This document shows positions 18,407-26,962 of a stretch of 64,000 bases of DNA, one piece after another. The stretch is taken from contig NZ_SJPP01000001.1 of assembly GCF_007860075.1 (NCBI RefSeq), forward strand, positions 3,011,490 through 3,075,489, in the 5' to 3' direction. The position numbers and the translations under genes are program-made. This stretch comes from Symmachiella macrocystis (GTDB lineage: Bacteria; Planctomycetota; Planctomycetia; Planctomycetales; Planctomycetaceae). A model generated the notes under the pieces. That model was not told where the DNA came from and made no database searches. It was given only the letters and a program-made list of their open reading frames with translations. The stretch's first letter is position 1; each line of letters starts with the position of its first letter.

Positions 18407-18466
18407 ACCAAACGCGCACCACAACAAACGGACCACAAAACAAACACAAAATCGGCCGCCAATATT

Positions 18467-18505
18467 CCCCCCTCTCCCTCTGGGAGAGGGGCCGGGGGTG
18501 AGGGC
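18467..18505 (+). repeat. Dispersed CTCTCCC/GGGAGAG hairpin repeat, copy 2
   Basis: CCCTCTCCCTCTGGGAGAGG, then GGCCGGGGGTGAGGG, in the gap between miaA and the convergent DUF1501 gene. Confidence 0.85.
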
Positions 18506-18557
18506 CCCCAACCAAAGACAAACCCACTACCTCAAGCCCACCCCAATTAACTGGGTG

Positions 18558-18595
18558 GCCCCGATAGCTCCGCTATCGGGGCGGGCAAAGCCCGC
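18558..18595. repeat. Two adjacent hairpins between miaA and the DUF1501 gene
   Basis: GCCCCGATAGC, TCC, GCTATCGGGGC (18558-18582) overlaps GCGGGC, AAA, GCCCGC (18581-18595). The GCGGGCAAAGCCCG motif recurs at about 22020 inside a coding region. The remainder of the 300-base gap 18407-18708 holds only repeat copy 2 and low-complexity sequence. Confidence 0.7.
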
Positions 18596-18708
18596 AAGAC
18601 GCCGCAATTTCCGCGCTCTGAAACAGGTGGAGTTTCACTAGCAAAGACAGCTGAAACAACTTCAACCAGAGCCTGACAGATAACGAGAGTCGCCTACCCC
18701 AACCCCAA

Positions 18709-20613
18709 TCAAACATACCCCAAATGCCGCTCCGATATCCGATCCCCCACCAAAACTAGGTCAGTCAGCCGCCAATCCGCACCGCAAATTTCTAAATCGA
18801 AATTCTTGCTCCCGGCAATCGTGCCGGGAGGGAATGGGATGTGCCAGATTTTTGACGGCGGTTCCTGTGCCAGGTTTTCAGGAATCGGCAACGGCTGGCC
18901 TTCCAGTGTGAGGACCAAGCCGTCCAGCGTGCGCGGTTCGGGGCAACGCAGGACCAAGTAGGCCCAGTCGAACATCACATGCCAAATGCCTTGATACGTC
19001 ACTCGTGCCACCTCGGCAGCCGGTTGGCGATAACGCTCCAGACCTTCACCAACCGCTTCGCCGAAACCGGCCAGCTTCCAATCCGCTTCGCTATCCGGAT
19101 TGCCGAAGTCGACCGTCAAATACCGCAGCCCACGCTCCCGCAACATTTGCGTGAACCGACCGATTTTCGGGCGTCCTAAAATGGGCGGCGGATCGAGCGA
19201 CGGTTCTGGTTGAGCGCGATTGCCCAGCAACTTGTGAATCGGTTCGCCCAACGCGACTGGATAGGGGCGGCCCAGTTTGTCTTGGATGGCGGTCTCAGGT
19301 TCGATCCCCAACAGGTGATACACCGTGGCGGCTATGTCGTCTTGTGTGACTTTTTCCGAAATCGGATGCGCCGCCTGTTCATCGGAGGCCCCGAAAATCT
19401 GCCCGCCGGGAACGCCGCCGCCGGCCATCACCACCGAATTGCAAGCGCCCCAATGATCGCGGCCGCCATAACGATTGAAACGAGGTGAACGACCGAACTC
19501 GCTGTTCCAAATCACCAACGTCTCATCCAACAATCCGCTAGCCTTGAGGTCTTCCAATAGCGCCGCAATCGGCCGGTCGACGACCGGCATCAACCGATTG
19601 CGCAGTTCCTGATTGTTCAGCCAATGCGTATCCCAACTGGCATCGACCGTCGGTTTTTCGCGGTGCCAATAAACGGTCACCAACTTCACCCCCGCTTCGA
19701 CCAATCGCCTGGCGAGCAGCGTGCTTTGGCCAAACGTGTGCCAACCATATCGCCGTCGCGTCTCTTCACTCTCCGACGAAATATCAAACGCCCGCCGTGC
19801 TTCGGCCGACAACACCAAATTGAGCGCCCGCGCATAAAACGCGTCCATGTCCCGCACGCGGGCATCGCGGTCGACCAATCGCCGGACGTCGTCGATTTGT
19901 TCCAGCAACTGCCGCCGCGTATCCATCCGCTGTGGATTCATCCCGCCTCGCAGCGCCAAACTCGATATCGAAAAGTCAGGCAAGTCCGGGTGTTGATCGA
20001 TCTGAAACGGATTGTGCGCCTTGCCCAACATGCCGCCGAATTGTCCCGGCGTCACCGTGCCATCGGTCGTGGCAATGATTTCCGGCATCGACACAAACGT
20101 CGGCATCCCCGCCGCATTGGGACGCAATTTCGAGAGCACCGAACCGATGTGCGGAAAATCCGTTTCGCGGGCGGCAAAGCGTTCTTGCTTCAGCTCATGC
20201 CGCCGTCCGGTCAAACCCGCATGCGCACCGGTGGAGTGGTTGTTGTCTTCCTGTCCCACGGAACGAATGATCGCCAACTTGTCGCCGTGCTGCGAAATCA
20301 GCGGAAAATGTTCCGAAACATGCATGCCCGGCACGTTGGTCGCGATCGGCAAAAACTCGCCCCGCGTAGCGGAAGGACCATCCGGTTTGAGGTCCCACGT
20401 ATCCTGATGCGCCGGTCCGCCCCACATGAAAAAGAAGATCACCCGCTTCGCCCGGCCAAACGTCGACGCAGACGATGCCGCCTCGCTGTTCGCCTTGAGC
20501 AGTTGCGGCAGCCCCAACCCCAGCGTCCCCAACCCCCCGACCTGCAACATCCGCCGCCGCGATAACCCATCGCAAAAATTGGGCGAACCAGAATCGGAAA
20601 GCAACTGCAGCAT
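18709..20613 (-). CDS. DUF1501 domain protein with Tat signal
   Basis: A 634-residue protein of the DUF1501 family, abundant in planctomycetes and related in fold to sulfatases. The N-terminus SRRRMLQVGGLGTLGLGLPQL is a twin-arginine type signal, so it is exported folded. Family motifs are FFFMWGGPAHQDTWDLKP, HSTGAHAGLTGRR and NSEFGRSPRFN followed by GRDHWGACNSVVMAGGGVPGGQ. The last 150 residues (from about ILGRPKIGRF) extend beyond the usual domain and may bind ligand. The function of the family is not established. Confidence 0.88.
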   Translation of the reverse strand: MLQLLSDSGSPNFCDGLSRRRMLQVGGLGTLGLGLPQLLKANSEAASSASTFGRAKRVIFFFMWGGPAHQDTWDLKPDGPSATRGEFLPIATNVPGMHVSEHFPLISQHGDKLAIIRSVGQEDNNHSTGAHAGLTGRRHELKQERFAARETDFPHIGSVLSKLRPNAAGMPTFVSMPEIIATTDGTVTPGQFGGMLGKAHNPFQIDQHPDLPDFSISSLALRGGMNPQRMDTRRQLLEQIDDVRRLVDRDARVRDMDAFYARALNLVLSAEARRAFDISSESEETRRRYGWHTFGQSTLLARRLVEAGVKLVTVYWHREKPTVDASWDTHWLNNQELRNRLMPVVDRPIAALLEDLKASGLLDETLVIWNSEFGRSPRFNRYGGRDHWGACNSVVMAGGGVPGGQIFGASDEQAAHPISEKVTQDDIAATVYHLLGIEPETAIQDKLGRPYPVALGEPIHKLLGNRAQPEPSLDPPPILGRPKIGRFTQMLRERGLRYLTVDFGNPDSEADWKLAGFGEAVGEGLERYRQPAAEVARVTYQGIWHVMFDWAYLVLRCPEPRTLDGLVLTLEGQPLPIPENLAQEPPSKIWHIPFPPGTIAGSKNFDLEICGADWRLTDLVLVGDRISERHLGYV

Positions 20614-20684
20614 GTCGACCTCGACTGCGGGGTGAGACGTTAACTAGACCTATATCATACCCGCCGCCCCAACTTGGCAACAGA

Positions 20685-20999
20685 TCATGCAGCGGGAATT
20701 TCGCTGTTTAGAATACCCGCTCGGCGTTTCAATCGTGTGGCCACCCTATAACAATATAAGCCCGCTCCTAGGCAAACCAGTGCAATTGGAATTACGATTT
20801 CGTTAGTTCGCCATGACAACGACACCGTCTTCTCGACTGCTTGTTCAACCGCCACCTCTGGAACAACTTCGGTTTGACTGATTTGTTCATAGGTATTGGT
20901 CATTCCCACAACAGTTACGAGGAAGCCGACGAGCAAGGCGAGCACGGCCACGAGGAGGAACGTCTTGCCAAGTCTTCTGAAGGTTTTCGGATTTGCCAT
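20685..20999 (-). CDS. Small membrane protein, unknown function
   Basis: A 104-residue protein from ATG 20999. It has two hydrophobic stretches: TFLLVAVLALLVGFLVTVVGM near the start and EIVIPIALVCLGAGLYCYRVA near the end, separated by about 35 polar residues probably on the outer face of the membrane. The basic ends (RRLGK, RLKRRAG) should be cytoplasmic. No family was recognised. It lies 55 bases after another small gene on the same strand. Confidence 0.55.
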   Translation of the reverse strand: MANPKTFRRLGKTFLLVAVLALLVGFLVTVVGMTNTYEQISQTEVVPEVAVEQAVEKTVSLSWRTNEIVIPIALVCLGAGLYCYRVATRLKRRAGILNSEIPAA

Positions 21000-21054
21000 G
21001 TTTACGACTTTCGTGTGAGCGACAACAGCAGCAACGAGAAGATTCACCCAGGCT

Positions 21055-21327
21055 CTATGGTAGGTGTGACAAATCGACTCTGTCTACTTGGTACATCACG
21101 GCTTCAAATTCGCCGCCCAGCCAAAGTGCGAGATAAGAAAAAAACAAGCGATCAGTAACTTCAAACCTCCCGGCTTCGGTCTCTAAGAATGCATAAGCCG
21201 GATCGACCGCCGTGCGAATCCCGTCCGACAAATGACTGTTATAGTCGAGCCAAGCATACGGCCCCACTAAGAGCGGACAGGCCATGACGGCCAGCAGGGT
21301 GATGACAATCAGAAAACGACGTTTCAT
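21055..21327 (-). CDS. Small exported or membrane-anchored protein, unknown function
   Basis: A 90-residue protein. The start MKRRFLIVITLLAVMACPLL is a signal peptide or N-terminal anchor. GGGAGG lies 9 bases upstream of the ATG, a good ribosome binding site. The rest is unremarkable and no family was recognised. It is probably cotranscribed with the small membrane protein downstream. Confidence 0.6.
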   Translation of the reverse strand: MKRRFLIVITLLAVMACPLLVGPYAWLDYNSHLSDGIRTAVDPAYAFLETEAGRFEVTDRLFFSYLALWLGGEFEAVMYQVDRVDLSHLP

Positions 21328-21462
21328 AGCGAGCAGCCTCCCAGTTTGTCTGCCGTCAGCTTAACCGTTCACCGGGGTCGAAGCGACACCATGTTGGCCG
21401 CCGAAGCAGAATAGATTCGATCGCATGGGGGATCGCTCGTGATCGACTTTCAGAAAAAAGAT

Positions 21463-21544
21463 CTCGCGCAAAGCCGCCAAGCCGCAAAGTTTTCACCAAC
21501 CATCGCCCCCCTAAAACCTCTGCGGCTTGGCGGCTCTGCGCGAG
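21463..21544. repeat. 82-bp imperfect inverted repeat (MITE/REP-pair-like)
   Basis: The left arm CTCGCGCAAAGCCGCCAAGC continues to CGCAAAGTTTT (21463-21493). The right arm runs AAAACCTCTGCGGCTTGGCG to CTCTGCGCGAG (21513-21544). The arms are complementary except at about four positions. No ORF is present. Confidence 0.8.
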
Positions 21545-21660
21545 TCTATTGTTAAATAAATATTTATCAACCACTACCCGCGCAGTCATCTCAATTCCCG
21601 CCCCCTTTTTCGTAGGGATGCCGCTCCACTTGGAGTTGGCTACCGGACGACCCCTTCTCT

Positions 21661-21703
21661 GCCTACTGTCTACCGCCTACTGCCTACTCCCCACCGCCCA
21701 CTT
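21661..21703. repeat. GCCTACTGTCTACCGCCTACT repeat
   Basis: Iterations of (G)CCTACTG(C/T)C in the 21328-21914 gap. That gap otherwise holds the 82-bp inverted repeat and no supported gene. The same strings occur near cimA and near 51063. Confidence 0.6.
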
Positions 21704-21914
21704 CAAAAAAAGCTTTTCCCATCTCAATTCCCCCCAGACACAGACTTGCTGTTGACGAAAATCGCCGGTTTTAGACAATCGCACACCGCTCCTTAAACGC
21801 GCGGACTACACAACGTGTGGATTCGCCCCATCCCCGGAGCAAACGTGGCATCTCTCAAGGACATTTCGCCACCGATTTCCCCCCGCACTTCCCAGAAATC
21901 ATAGGTGCACTGGC

Positions 21915-23096
21915 GTGAACGCACAATTACTTTGCCTACTGGCCCTGATATCCGCTGAGCCTGAAGCTGCCGGTCCCATTCATGTAACGTCACCGTCAGC
22001 CGCTTTCGCTGCCGATGTGCGCGGGCAAAGCCCGACTTACATGCAACAACCCACAGCATTTCCGGTCGGCCAATCGTTTCCAGCTGCGGGTGGCCCTTAC
22101 AACGCCCCGTTGGCGCCGCCCACTTTTTCACAACCGGTCCAGGTCGCACAGGTTTACGGCGATCCGGCCCCTTATGGAACTCCGCCTCCCTATTCCGGCG
22201 GGGATCCGTTTCTGCCTCCGCAGCCCGGATTCGTCACCCCTTACGACCAATCGATGACGACCTACAATACGTTTCCCGGTTCCAACGGATTCTACGGCTC
22301 CGCCGGCCCCGAACCGGTCCGATACGGCTGGAGTTCGAAATGGGAAGTCGGATATCTACCGGCCGCCAGTACCGAAAGCCCGTTCGGCAAATTCAGCGTT
22401 TTCGAGTTCGACGCCCAATTACGGCGGACTTGGAAGTGGTTTCAAGATTCCGCCTTTTCCTGGAGTCCGGAATTCAACTATCGCAACTGGGGCGGTCCGG
22501 CGGGTTTGGCTTTGGGCTCGAACGCCTATCGCCTTGCCAGCGATTTCCAACTCTCGACTTCCGTCAGCAGCCCTTACTCTTTTGAGATTGGCTTTACTCC
22601 CCAAGTCGCCACCGACTTCGAAAAGGCTTCGTCCGAAGCCTGGATGTTTGACGGCCGGGGAGCCTTGTTCATCCGTACCAGCCCCCAATGGACCTGGGCC
22701 CTCGGAGCACAATATTGGGACCGGGTCGACGATCTAATTGTTCCCTACGCCGGTTTCGTCTGGCGTCCCGATTCCCGCTGGGAATTCACAATGGTCTGGC
22801 CGCGCCCCCGCATCGACTATTTCATCGGCAACACCGCCTTCGGACCGACGTGGTTCTATGGCCGCGGTGAATACCACGTCGAAGCCTACGAAGTCACGCT
22901 CCAGGACTCAGGCCTAACCGACCGCATGCAAATCGAAGACTTCCGCATCCTGATGGGCTTTCGCAACTACGGCTGCTGTGTGTCAGGCTTCATCGAAGCC
23001 GGTTGGGTCTTCAACCGCGAATTCAGCTTCCAAACAATTGCCCCCGACCTAGACATCAGCAGCGGCTTCATCGCCCGCATGGGCCTGCGGTTTTAG
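21915..23096 (+). CDS. Putative outer-membrane beta-barrel protein (DUF6268-like)
   Basis: A 393-residue protein with a short hydrophobic start (MNAQLLCLLALI) that is a weak signal peptide. A Pro/Gln/Tyr-rich linker of about 100 residues follows (PYNAPLAPPTFSQPVQ, GTPPPYSGG). The C-terminal 250 residues alternate aromatic and polar residues (WSPEFNYRNWGG, FEIGFTPQVATDF, WTWALGAQYWDRVDDL, WEFTMVWPRPRIDYF) and end in ARMGLRF, with a terminal phenylalanine as in outer-membrane barrels. It resembles the planctomycete DUF6268 proteins, but I cannot confirm that assignment. It is followed by dispersed repeats. Confidence 0.7.
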   Translation: MNAQLLCLLALISAEPEAAGPIHVTSPSAAFAADVRGQSPTYMQQPTAFPVGQSFPAAGGPYNAPLAPPTFSQPVQVAQVYGDPAPYGTPPPYSGGDPFLPPQPGFVTPYDQSMTTYNTFPGSNGFYGSAGPEPVRYGWSSKWEVGYLPAASTESPFGKFSVFEFDAQLRRTWKWFQDSAFSWSPEFNYRNWGGPAGLALGSNAYRLASDFQLSTSVSSPYSFEIGFTPQVATDFEKASSEAWMFDGRGALFIRTSPQWTWALGAQYWDRVDDLIVPYAGFVWRPDSRWEFTMVWPRPRIDYFIGNTAFGPTWFYGRGEYHVEAYEVTLQDSGLTDRMQIEDFRILMGFRNYGCCVSGFIEAGWVFNREFSFQTIAPDLDISSGFIARMGLRF

Positions 23097-23104
23097 GGGA
23101 AAAA

Positions 23105-23170
23105 GTGGCCAGTGTCCAGTGGCCGGTGTCCAGTGGCCAGATAAATCCCGTAGGTCATGCTGTGCATAAC
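23105..23170. repeat. AGTGGCC(A/G)GTG repeat and partial GTAGGTCATGC arm
   Basis: AGTGGCCAGTGTCCAGTGGCCGGTGTCCAGTGGCCAG-type iterations at 23105-23140, then CGTAGGTCATGCTGTGCATAAC, which resembles one arm of the hairpin at 10770. Confidence 0.7.
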
Positions 23171-23189
23171 GCATCAAAACTGAGGCATC

Positions 23190-23588
23190 GTGCAAAATCG
23201 ATCAACCCTGAATCGCTTCGCCTTACCTGCCGTTCTCATCACGGTCATAGGCTGCGCCGGATTGGGTAAATCGCCAATGCGATACCTCGGCAATTCCACT
23301 GAGGTCGCAGACCTCGAAACACCAGACGGATTCAAAGTCTCGCCCAGCGAACTACGAGACATCATATTTGCACGAGATGGCGCGAAAATTTTTATTGACG
23401 ATTACTATGCCGACGAAAACAATTACTATGTCCGAAATGGGTTTCCTTTTAGAGGGTCTCGTTCTTCTGCCAAAAAGCACGGCCGGATGATCAACGGCCA
23501 AACCGGTGAAATCTACAACCAAACCACCGAGACGTGGGAACCCGATCCTCGCGAGCAAACGAACACTCCACTCGCCACCGGCCACTGA
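23190..23588 (+). CDS. Short lipoprotein, tandem paralogue of the next gene
   Basis: A 132-residue protein from GTG 23190. The start ALPAVLITVIGCAG is a lipoprotein signal with lipobox VIGC. From KSPMRYLGNSTEVADLETPD to TWEPDPREQTNTPL it is clearly similar to the N-terminal third of the following protein (KSPIQYVGEITEVADLKTPE to LWEPDPRGQANTPL). The last residues (LATGH) and stop come from a CTCGCCACCGGCCACT repeat, so it looks like a truncated duplicate. No known domain was recognised. Confidence 0.6.
   Translation: MQNRSTLNRFALPAVLITVIGCAGLGKSPMRYLGNSTEVADLETPDGFKVSPSELRDIIFARDGAKIFIDDYYADENNYYVRNGFPFRGSRSSAKKHGRMINGQTGEIYNQTTETWEPDPREQTNTPLATGH
23571..23588 (+). repeat. CTCGCCACCGGCCACT repeat forming a gene end
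   Basis: The same 16-mer is present at 24681-24696 at the 3' end of the paralogous gene. Confidence 0.7.
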
Positions 23589-23597
23589 CAGGAATGT

Positions 23598-24728
23598 ATG
23601 TTTAACGTGATCAATGGTGAGAGCATGGACTCGTGCCGAGACCTCCTGCGAATGCGATCAACTATTTTTCGCTCTGGCATACTCATCCTCCTGATCACAG
23701 TCATTGCCTACGCGATATTGAACAAATCGCCAATTCAGTACGTCGGCGAAATCACTGAGGTTGCAGACCTCAAGACACCTGAGGGATTCAAAATCTCGCC
23801 CACCGAAGTCCGTGACATCATATTCGCACGAGATGGCGCGAAGCTTTTCACCGACCACTGCTATGCCGACGGAAATAATTACTATGTCTTCAATCTGCTT
23901 GGCCTTCTCAAATCTCGTTTTTCTGCCAAAAGTGGCGGCATGATGATCAACGGTCAAACTGGTGAAATCTTCAACCGGACCACCGAATTGTGGGAACCCG
24001 ATCCTCGCGGGCAGGCTAATACTCCACTTACCATGGAACACATTCTCGCCCTCGGACGCTTGCTGTCGGAACTAGGCCAGGAGTACCTAGTCGCGTTCGC
24101 GCAGGACCGTGCCTTGACTCTGCAAGCAGACAGCCTTGAAGTCGATAAAAAGGGTGATGTTTGGGTATCCCTCACATTGGCTTACAACAAACAGGATGCC
24201 GGAGAGTTCCTTGCCCCCTATTGTCCCGACGAAGTTGTTATCAATAAGTGGAATCTTCCCTGGTCAAAGCCCAATCGGAGCTGGAAAGAGGTCTCCGGAA
24301 TACCGGACCAATTTCGTGTCAAAGACGTGTTTTCTTTCTGCACATTGTCTGGGCACGACCCCTTTGGTCACGATAATCCAGTGACCCTCAACGATGGTGA
24401 CAAAGTTTCAGGGAAGGTCTGGATATCAAATCAATTCAACGACGATTTCCACGTGCTAAAGGAAAAGCCCGATCTAGACCTGTTCATTTCCGCAAAGACT
24501 GCCTACGAAAAAACAACGGGGAATAATCTCCCGGAGTGGATCCAAGAACGATTTGGCGCTTACGACTCCAGTGGTTTAGCGACAAAACCCACGTCCCGTA
24601 CCGTGAATTTCAAGCGGGTCGCCGTGCGTTCGAAACCAACAAAACAACCCAATCCACAAAACAAACAAACAACACCTTCACTCGCCACCGGCCACTCTTT
24701 TCTGCCTACTGAGAAAGCCACACCATGA
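23598..24728 (+). CDS. Membrane-anchored protein of unknown function, tandem paralogue
   Basis: A 376-residue protein. One hydrophobic segment near the start (ILILLITVIAYAIL) anchors it. The start may be ATG 23598, or the ATG at 23652 whose product (MRSTIFRSG) aligns with the start of the upstream paralogue. The N-terminal 150 residues are shared with that paralogue (DIIFARDGAKLF...MMINGQTGEIFNRTTELWEPDPR). The remainder (about 150-330) has no recognised motif. The C-terminal 40 residues are low complexity (TKQPNPQNKQTTPSLATGHS) and derive from dispersed repeats. The last bases overlap the start of glmU by 4. Confidence 0.6.
   Translation: MFNVINGESMDSCRDLLRMRSTIFRSGILILLITVIAYAILNKSPIQYVGEITEVADLKTPEGFKISPTEVRDIIFARDGAKLFTDHCYADGNNYYVFNLLGLLKSRFSAKSGGMMINGQTGEIFNRTTELWEPDPRGQANTPLTMEHILALGRLLSELGQEYLVAFAQDRALTLQADSLEVDKKGDVWVSLTLAYNKQDAGEFLAPYCPDEVVINKWNLPWSKPNRSWKEVSGIPDQFRVKDVFSFCTLSGHDPFGHDNPVTLNDGDKVSGKVWISNQFNDDFHVLKEKPDLDLFISAKTAYEKTTGNNLPEWIQERFGAYDSSGLATKPTSRTVNFKRVAVRSKPTKQPNPQNKQTTPSLATGHSFLPTEKATP
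24681..24711 (+). repeat. CTCGCCACCGGCCACT + CTGCCTACTG repeats at a gene 3' end
   Basis: The repeat is translated as the last residues of the preceding unknown protein, and shows two repeat vocabularies next to each other. Confidence 0.65.
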
Positions 24729-25690
24729 CCGCCGCCCCCGTCGCCATCGTCCTCGCTGCCGGAAAAAGCACCCGTATGAAATCGGCGACGCCTAAGGTCC
24801 TGCACCCATTGTGCGGCCGGCCGATGATCGAATACGTCCTCGATGCCGCCCGTTCCGCCGGTGTCGAGCGGCTAGTCGTCGTCGTGGGGCATGAGGCAGA
24901 GCAGGTCAAAAGTGCGCTCTCGGTGCACAAGGATGTCGAATTTGCCCTGCAAGCCCAACAAAACGGCACTGGGCATGCGGTGATGGTCTGTGAAGAAAAC
25001 CTCCGCCAGCATGACGGCGCCACCATGATCCTCACCGGCGACGCGCCGCTGATGCAAAGCAGTTCCTTCTCCGCCTTGCTCAAGGACTATGAAGAAGAAA
25101 AAGCCTCCTGCGTGATCGGCACCGCTGTCACCGAAAACAACTTCGGACTCGGCCGCATCGTCCGCAACGCCGACGGTGAATTCCAGTGCATCGTCGAAGA
25201 GAAAGATGCCGATGCTGCTCAAAAAGCAATCACCGAAATCAACGTCGGTTGCTACGTCTTCGACAATCAACGGCTCTTCGCTGCCCTGAAACACGTCAAC
25301 ACCGACAACAAGCAAGGCGAACTCTACCTGACCGACGCCCCCGCCATCATGCTGGCCGACGGCCAACGCGTCGTCGCCGCTCACCGGTTGACCATCGAAG
25401 AAGCCTTGGGCGTCAACAGCCGCGATCAACTGGCACAGGTGCATCGCAACATCCAAGAAGTTACCATGCAGACGTTAATGCTGGAGGGGGCCACTATCGT
25501 CGACCCGGCACAAACCTACATCGACCCCCGCGCCAAAATCGGCCGCGACACCACGATCTACCCCTTCACCACAATCAGCGGCCCAGTCACCATCGGCAAC
25601 AACTGCCAAATCGGCCCCCACGCAGCCATCGACGGAACAGCCAGCATCCCCGACGGCACGACGGTCGAACCATTCGCCAAAATCGGGTAA
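24725..25690 (+). CDS. glmU: GlmU-type UDP-GlcNAc pyrophosphorylase lacking most of the acetyltransferase domain
   Basis: A 321-residue protein. The N-terminal uridylyltransferase domain is complete: VLAAGKSTRMKSATPKVLHPLCGRPM binds the nucleotide, then QQNGTGHAV, LTGDAPLM and EKDADAAQKAITEINVGCYVF. From about residue 245 a left-handed beta-helix begins (TIVDPAQTYIDPRAKIGRDT) but stops after three or four coils. Full GlmU has about 456 residues and its acetyltransferase active site lies in the missing part. The protein should make UDP-GlcNAc from GlcNAc-1-P, and another enzyme would be needed to acetylate glucosamine-1-P. The neighbour is prs, an order also seen in Firmicutes. Confidence 0.9.
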   Translation: MTAAPVAIVLAAGKSTRMKSATPKVLHPLCGRPMIEYVLDAARSAGVERLVVVVGHEAEQVKSALSVHKDVEFALQAQQNGTGHAVMVCEENLRQHDGATMILTGDAPLMQSSSFSALLKDYEEEKASCVIGTAVTENNFGLGRIVRNADGEFQCIVEEKDADAAQKAITEINVGCYVFDNQRLFAALKHVNTDNKQGELYLTDAPAIMLADGQRVVAAHRLTIEEALGVNSRDQLAQVHRNIQEVTMQTLMLEGATIVDPAQTYIDPRAKIGRDTTIYPFTTISGPVTIGNNCQIGPHAAIDGTASIPDGTTVEPFAKIG

Positions 25691-25746
25691 TGAACGTTTC
25701 ATTCCTCCCCCACAACGGCGCGGGCTAGCGGAGCACTGCCCCCCTT

Positions 25747-25800
25747 CTGGCCACTGACCACTAGCTACCGGCCACTCCTGCCCCGCCTACCGCCGCCGCC
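25747..25800. repeat. GGCCACTGACCACTAGC-type repeat between glmU and prs
   Basis: CTGGCCACTGACCACTAG, then CTACCGGCCACTCCTG and CCGCCTACCGCC. It belongs to the AGTGGCC family of dispersed strings. Confidence 0.6.
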
Positions 25801-25891
25801 GTACGCTTGACACTCCCTCCGTCCCACGATTCAATGGCGCGTGCCGGTACTCTCTCATTCCGCCACGTTCCCGCGCGCAGCAAAATCCGCC

Positions 25892-26839
25892 ATGCACGAT
25901 ATTCTCACGCTGATCAGCGGCCGGGCACATCCCGAATTAGCCCGTGAAGTCGCCGATTATCTCGGCATCACGCTCGGGAAAATTGATCTCTGGGATTTTC
26001 CCGATGGGGAAATCGGCTGCAAATTGGAGCAGAACATTCGCGGCCGCGATGTGTTCTTGTTTCAACCCACCGGCCCGCCGGTCAATGACAACTTAATGGA
26101 GTTGTTGATCATGATCGACGCTTGCAAACGGGCCAGCGCCGAACGGATCACCACGGTCATCCCCTACTTCGGCTACGCCCGACAAGACCGCAAAGACGCC
26201 GGACGCGTTCCCATCACCGCCAAGTTGGCCGCCAACATGATCGTCACCGCCGGTGCTGATCGTGTGCTGACGATGGATCTGCATGCTGCCCAAATCCAAG
26301 GGTTCTTCGACCTGCCGGTCGACCACCTGTATGCTGCGCCGATTCTGGATCAATACTTTCGTTCGCTAAATTTGCCCCCCGACAAACTAGCCATCGTCAG
26401 TCCCGACGAGGGCAGCATTAAGCGCGCCTTGCATCATCAACGTCACCTGGGTGGCAGTTTGACCATCGTCGACAAACGCCGCAGCAGTGCCACCCGCACG
26501 CAACAGGCCAATCTCATCGGCGAACCGCTGCAGGGTAAAATTGCCTTGCTGTTCGATGACATGATCTCCACCGCCGGTTCGATTTGCGGTGCTGCCGACG
26601 TCGCCCACAAGCATGGAGCCGACGAAATCTACATCAGCGCCGCACATGCCGTGTTTTGTGGTTCAGCCGTGTCACGGTTGTGCGAGGCTCCTGTCAAGGA
26701 AGTGGTCGTCACCAACAGCTTGCCAATCGCCAAAGCTCAAGACCTCCCAAACCTGCACACAGTCACCGTCGCTCCCTTACTCGGCGAGGCCATCAAACGC
26801 ATCCACCGCGCTGAATCAGTCAGCTATTTGTTTGATTAA
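25892..26839 (+). CDS. prs: Ribose-phosphate pyrophosphokinase
   Basis: A 315-residue protein from ATG 25892, the usual length; the frame is also open to a GTG at 25841. It makes PRPP from ribose-5-phosphate and ATP for nucleotide, histidine and tryptophan synthesis. Diagnostic segments are FPDGEIGCKLEQNIRGRDVF, TVIPYFGYARQDRK, VLTMDLHAAQIQGFFD and the PRPP loop LLFDDMISTAGS. It lies downstream of glmU on the same strand. Confidence 0.95.
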   Translation: MHDILTLISGRAHPELAREVADYLGITLGKIDLWDFPDGEIGCKLEQNIRGRDVFLFQPTGPPVNDNLMELLIMIDACKRASAERITTVIPYFGYARQDRKDAGRVPITAKLAANMIVTAGADRVLTMDLHAAQIQGFFDLPVDHLYAAPILDQYFRSLNLPPDKLAIVSPDEGSIKRALHHQRHLGGSLTIVDKRRSSATRTQQANLIGEPLQGKIALLFDDMISTAGSICGAADVAHKHGADEIYISAAHAVFCGSAVSRLCEAPVKEVVVTNSLPIAKAQDLPNLHTVTVAPLLGEAIKRIHRAESVSYLFD

Positions 26840-26896
26840 CCTTAACGTTGCAAGAGTCACTATCTACGGGCATTGGCTACCGGCATGGGGGCAACT

Positions 26897-26925
26897 TTGA
26901 CCTAATACTCTCTCCGTGATAACCT
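26897..26925 (+). promoter_or_regulatory. Candidate promoter for the toxin-antitoxin pair
   Basis: TTGACC (26897-26902), a 17-base spacer, then TAACCT (26920-26925), 38 bases before the antitoxin ATG. The -10 match is moderate. Confidence 0.45.
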
Positions 26926-26962
26926 AGTAAGGACATCTTTTTCCTTTGGAAATCACAGAACC

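Noticed and set aside
19624-20565. A 313-codon plus-strand ORF rich in Arg and His.
   Set aside because: It is antisense to the DUF1501 gene; its composition is typical of a GC-rich shadow frame.
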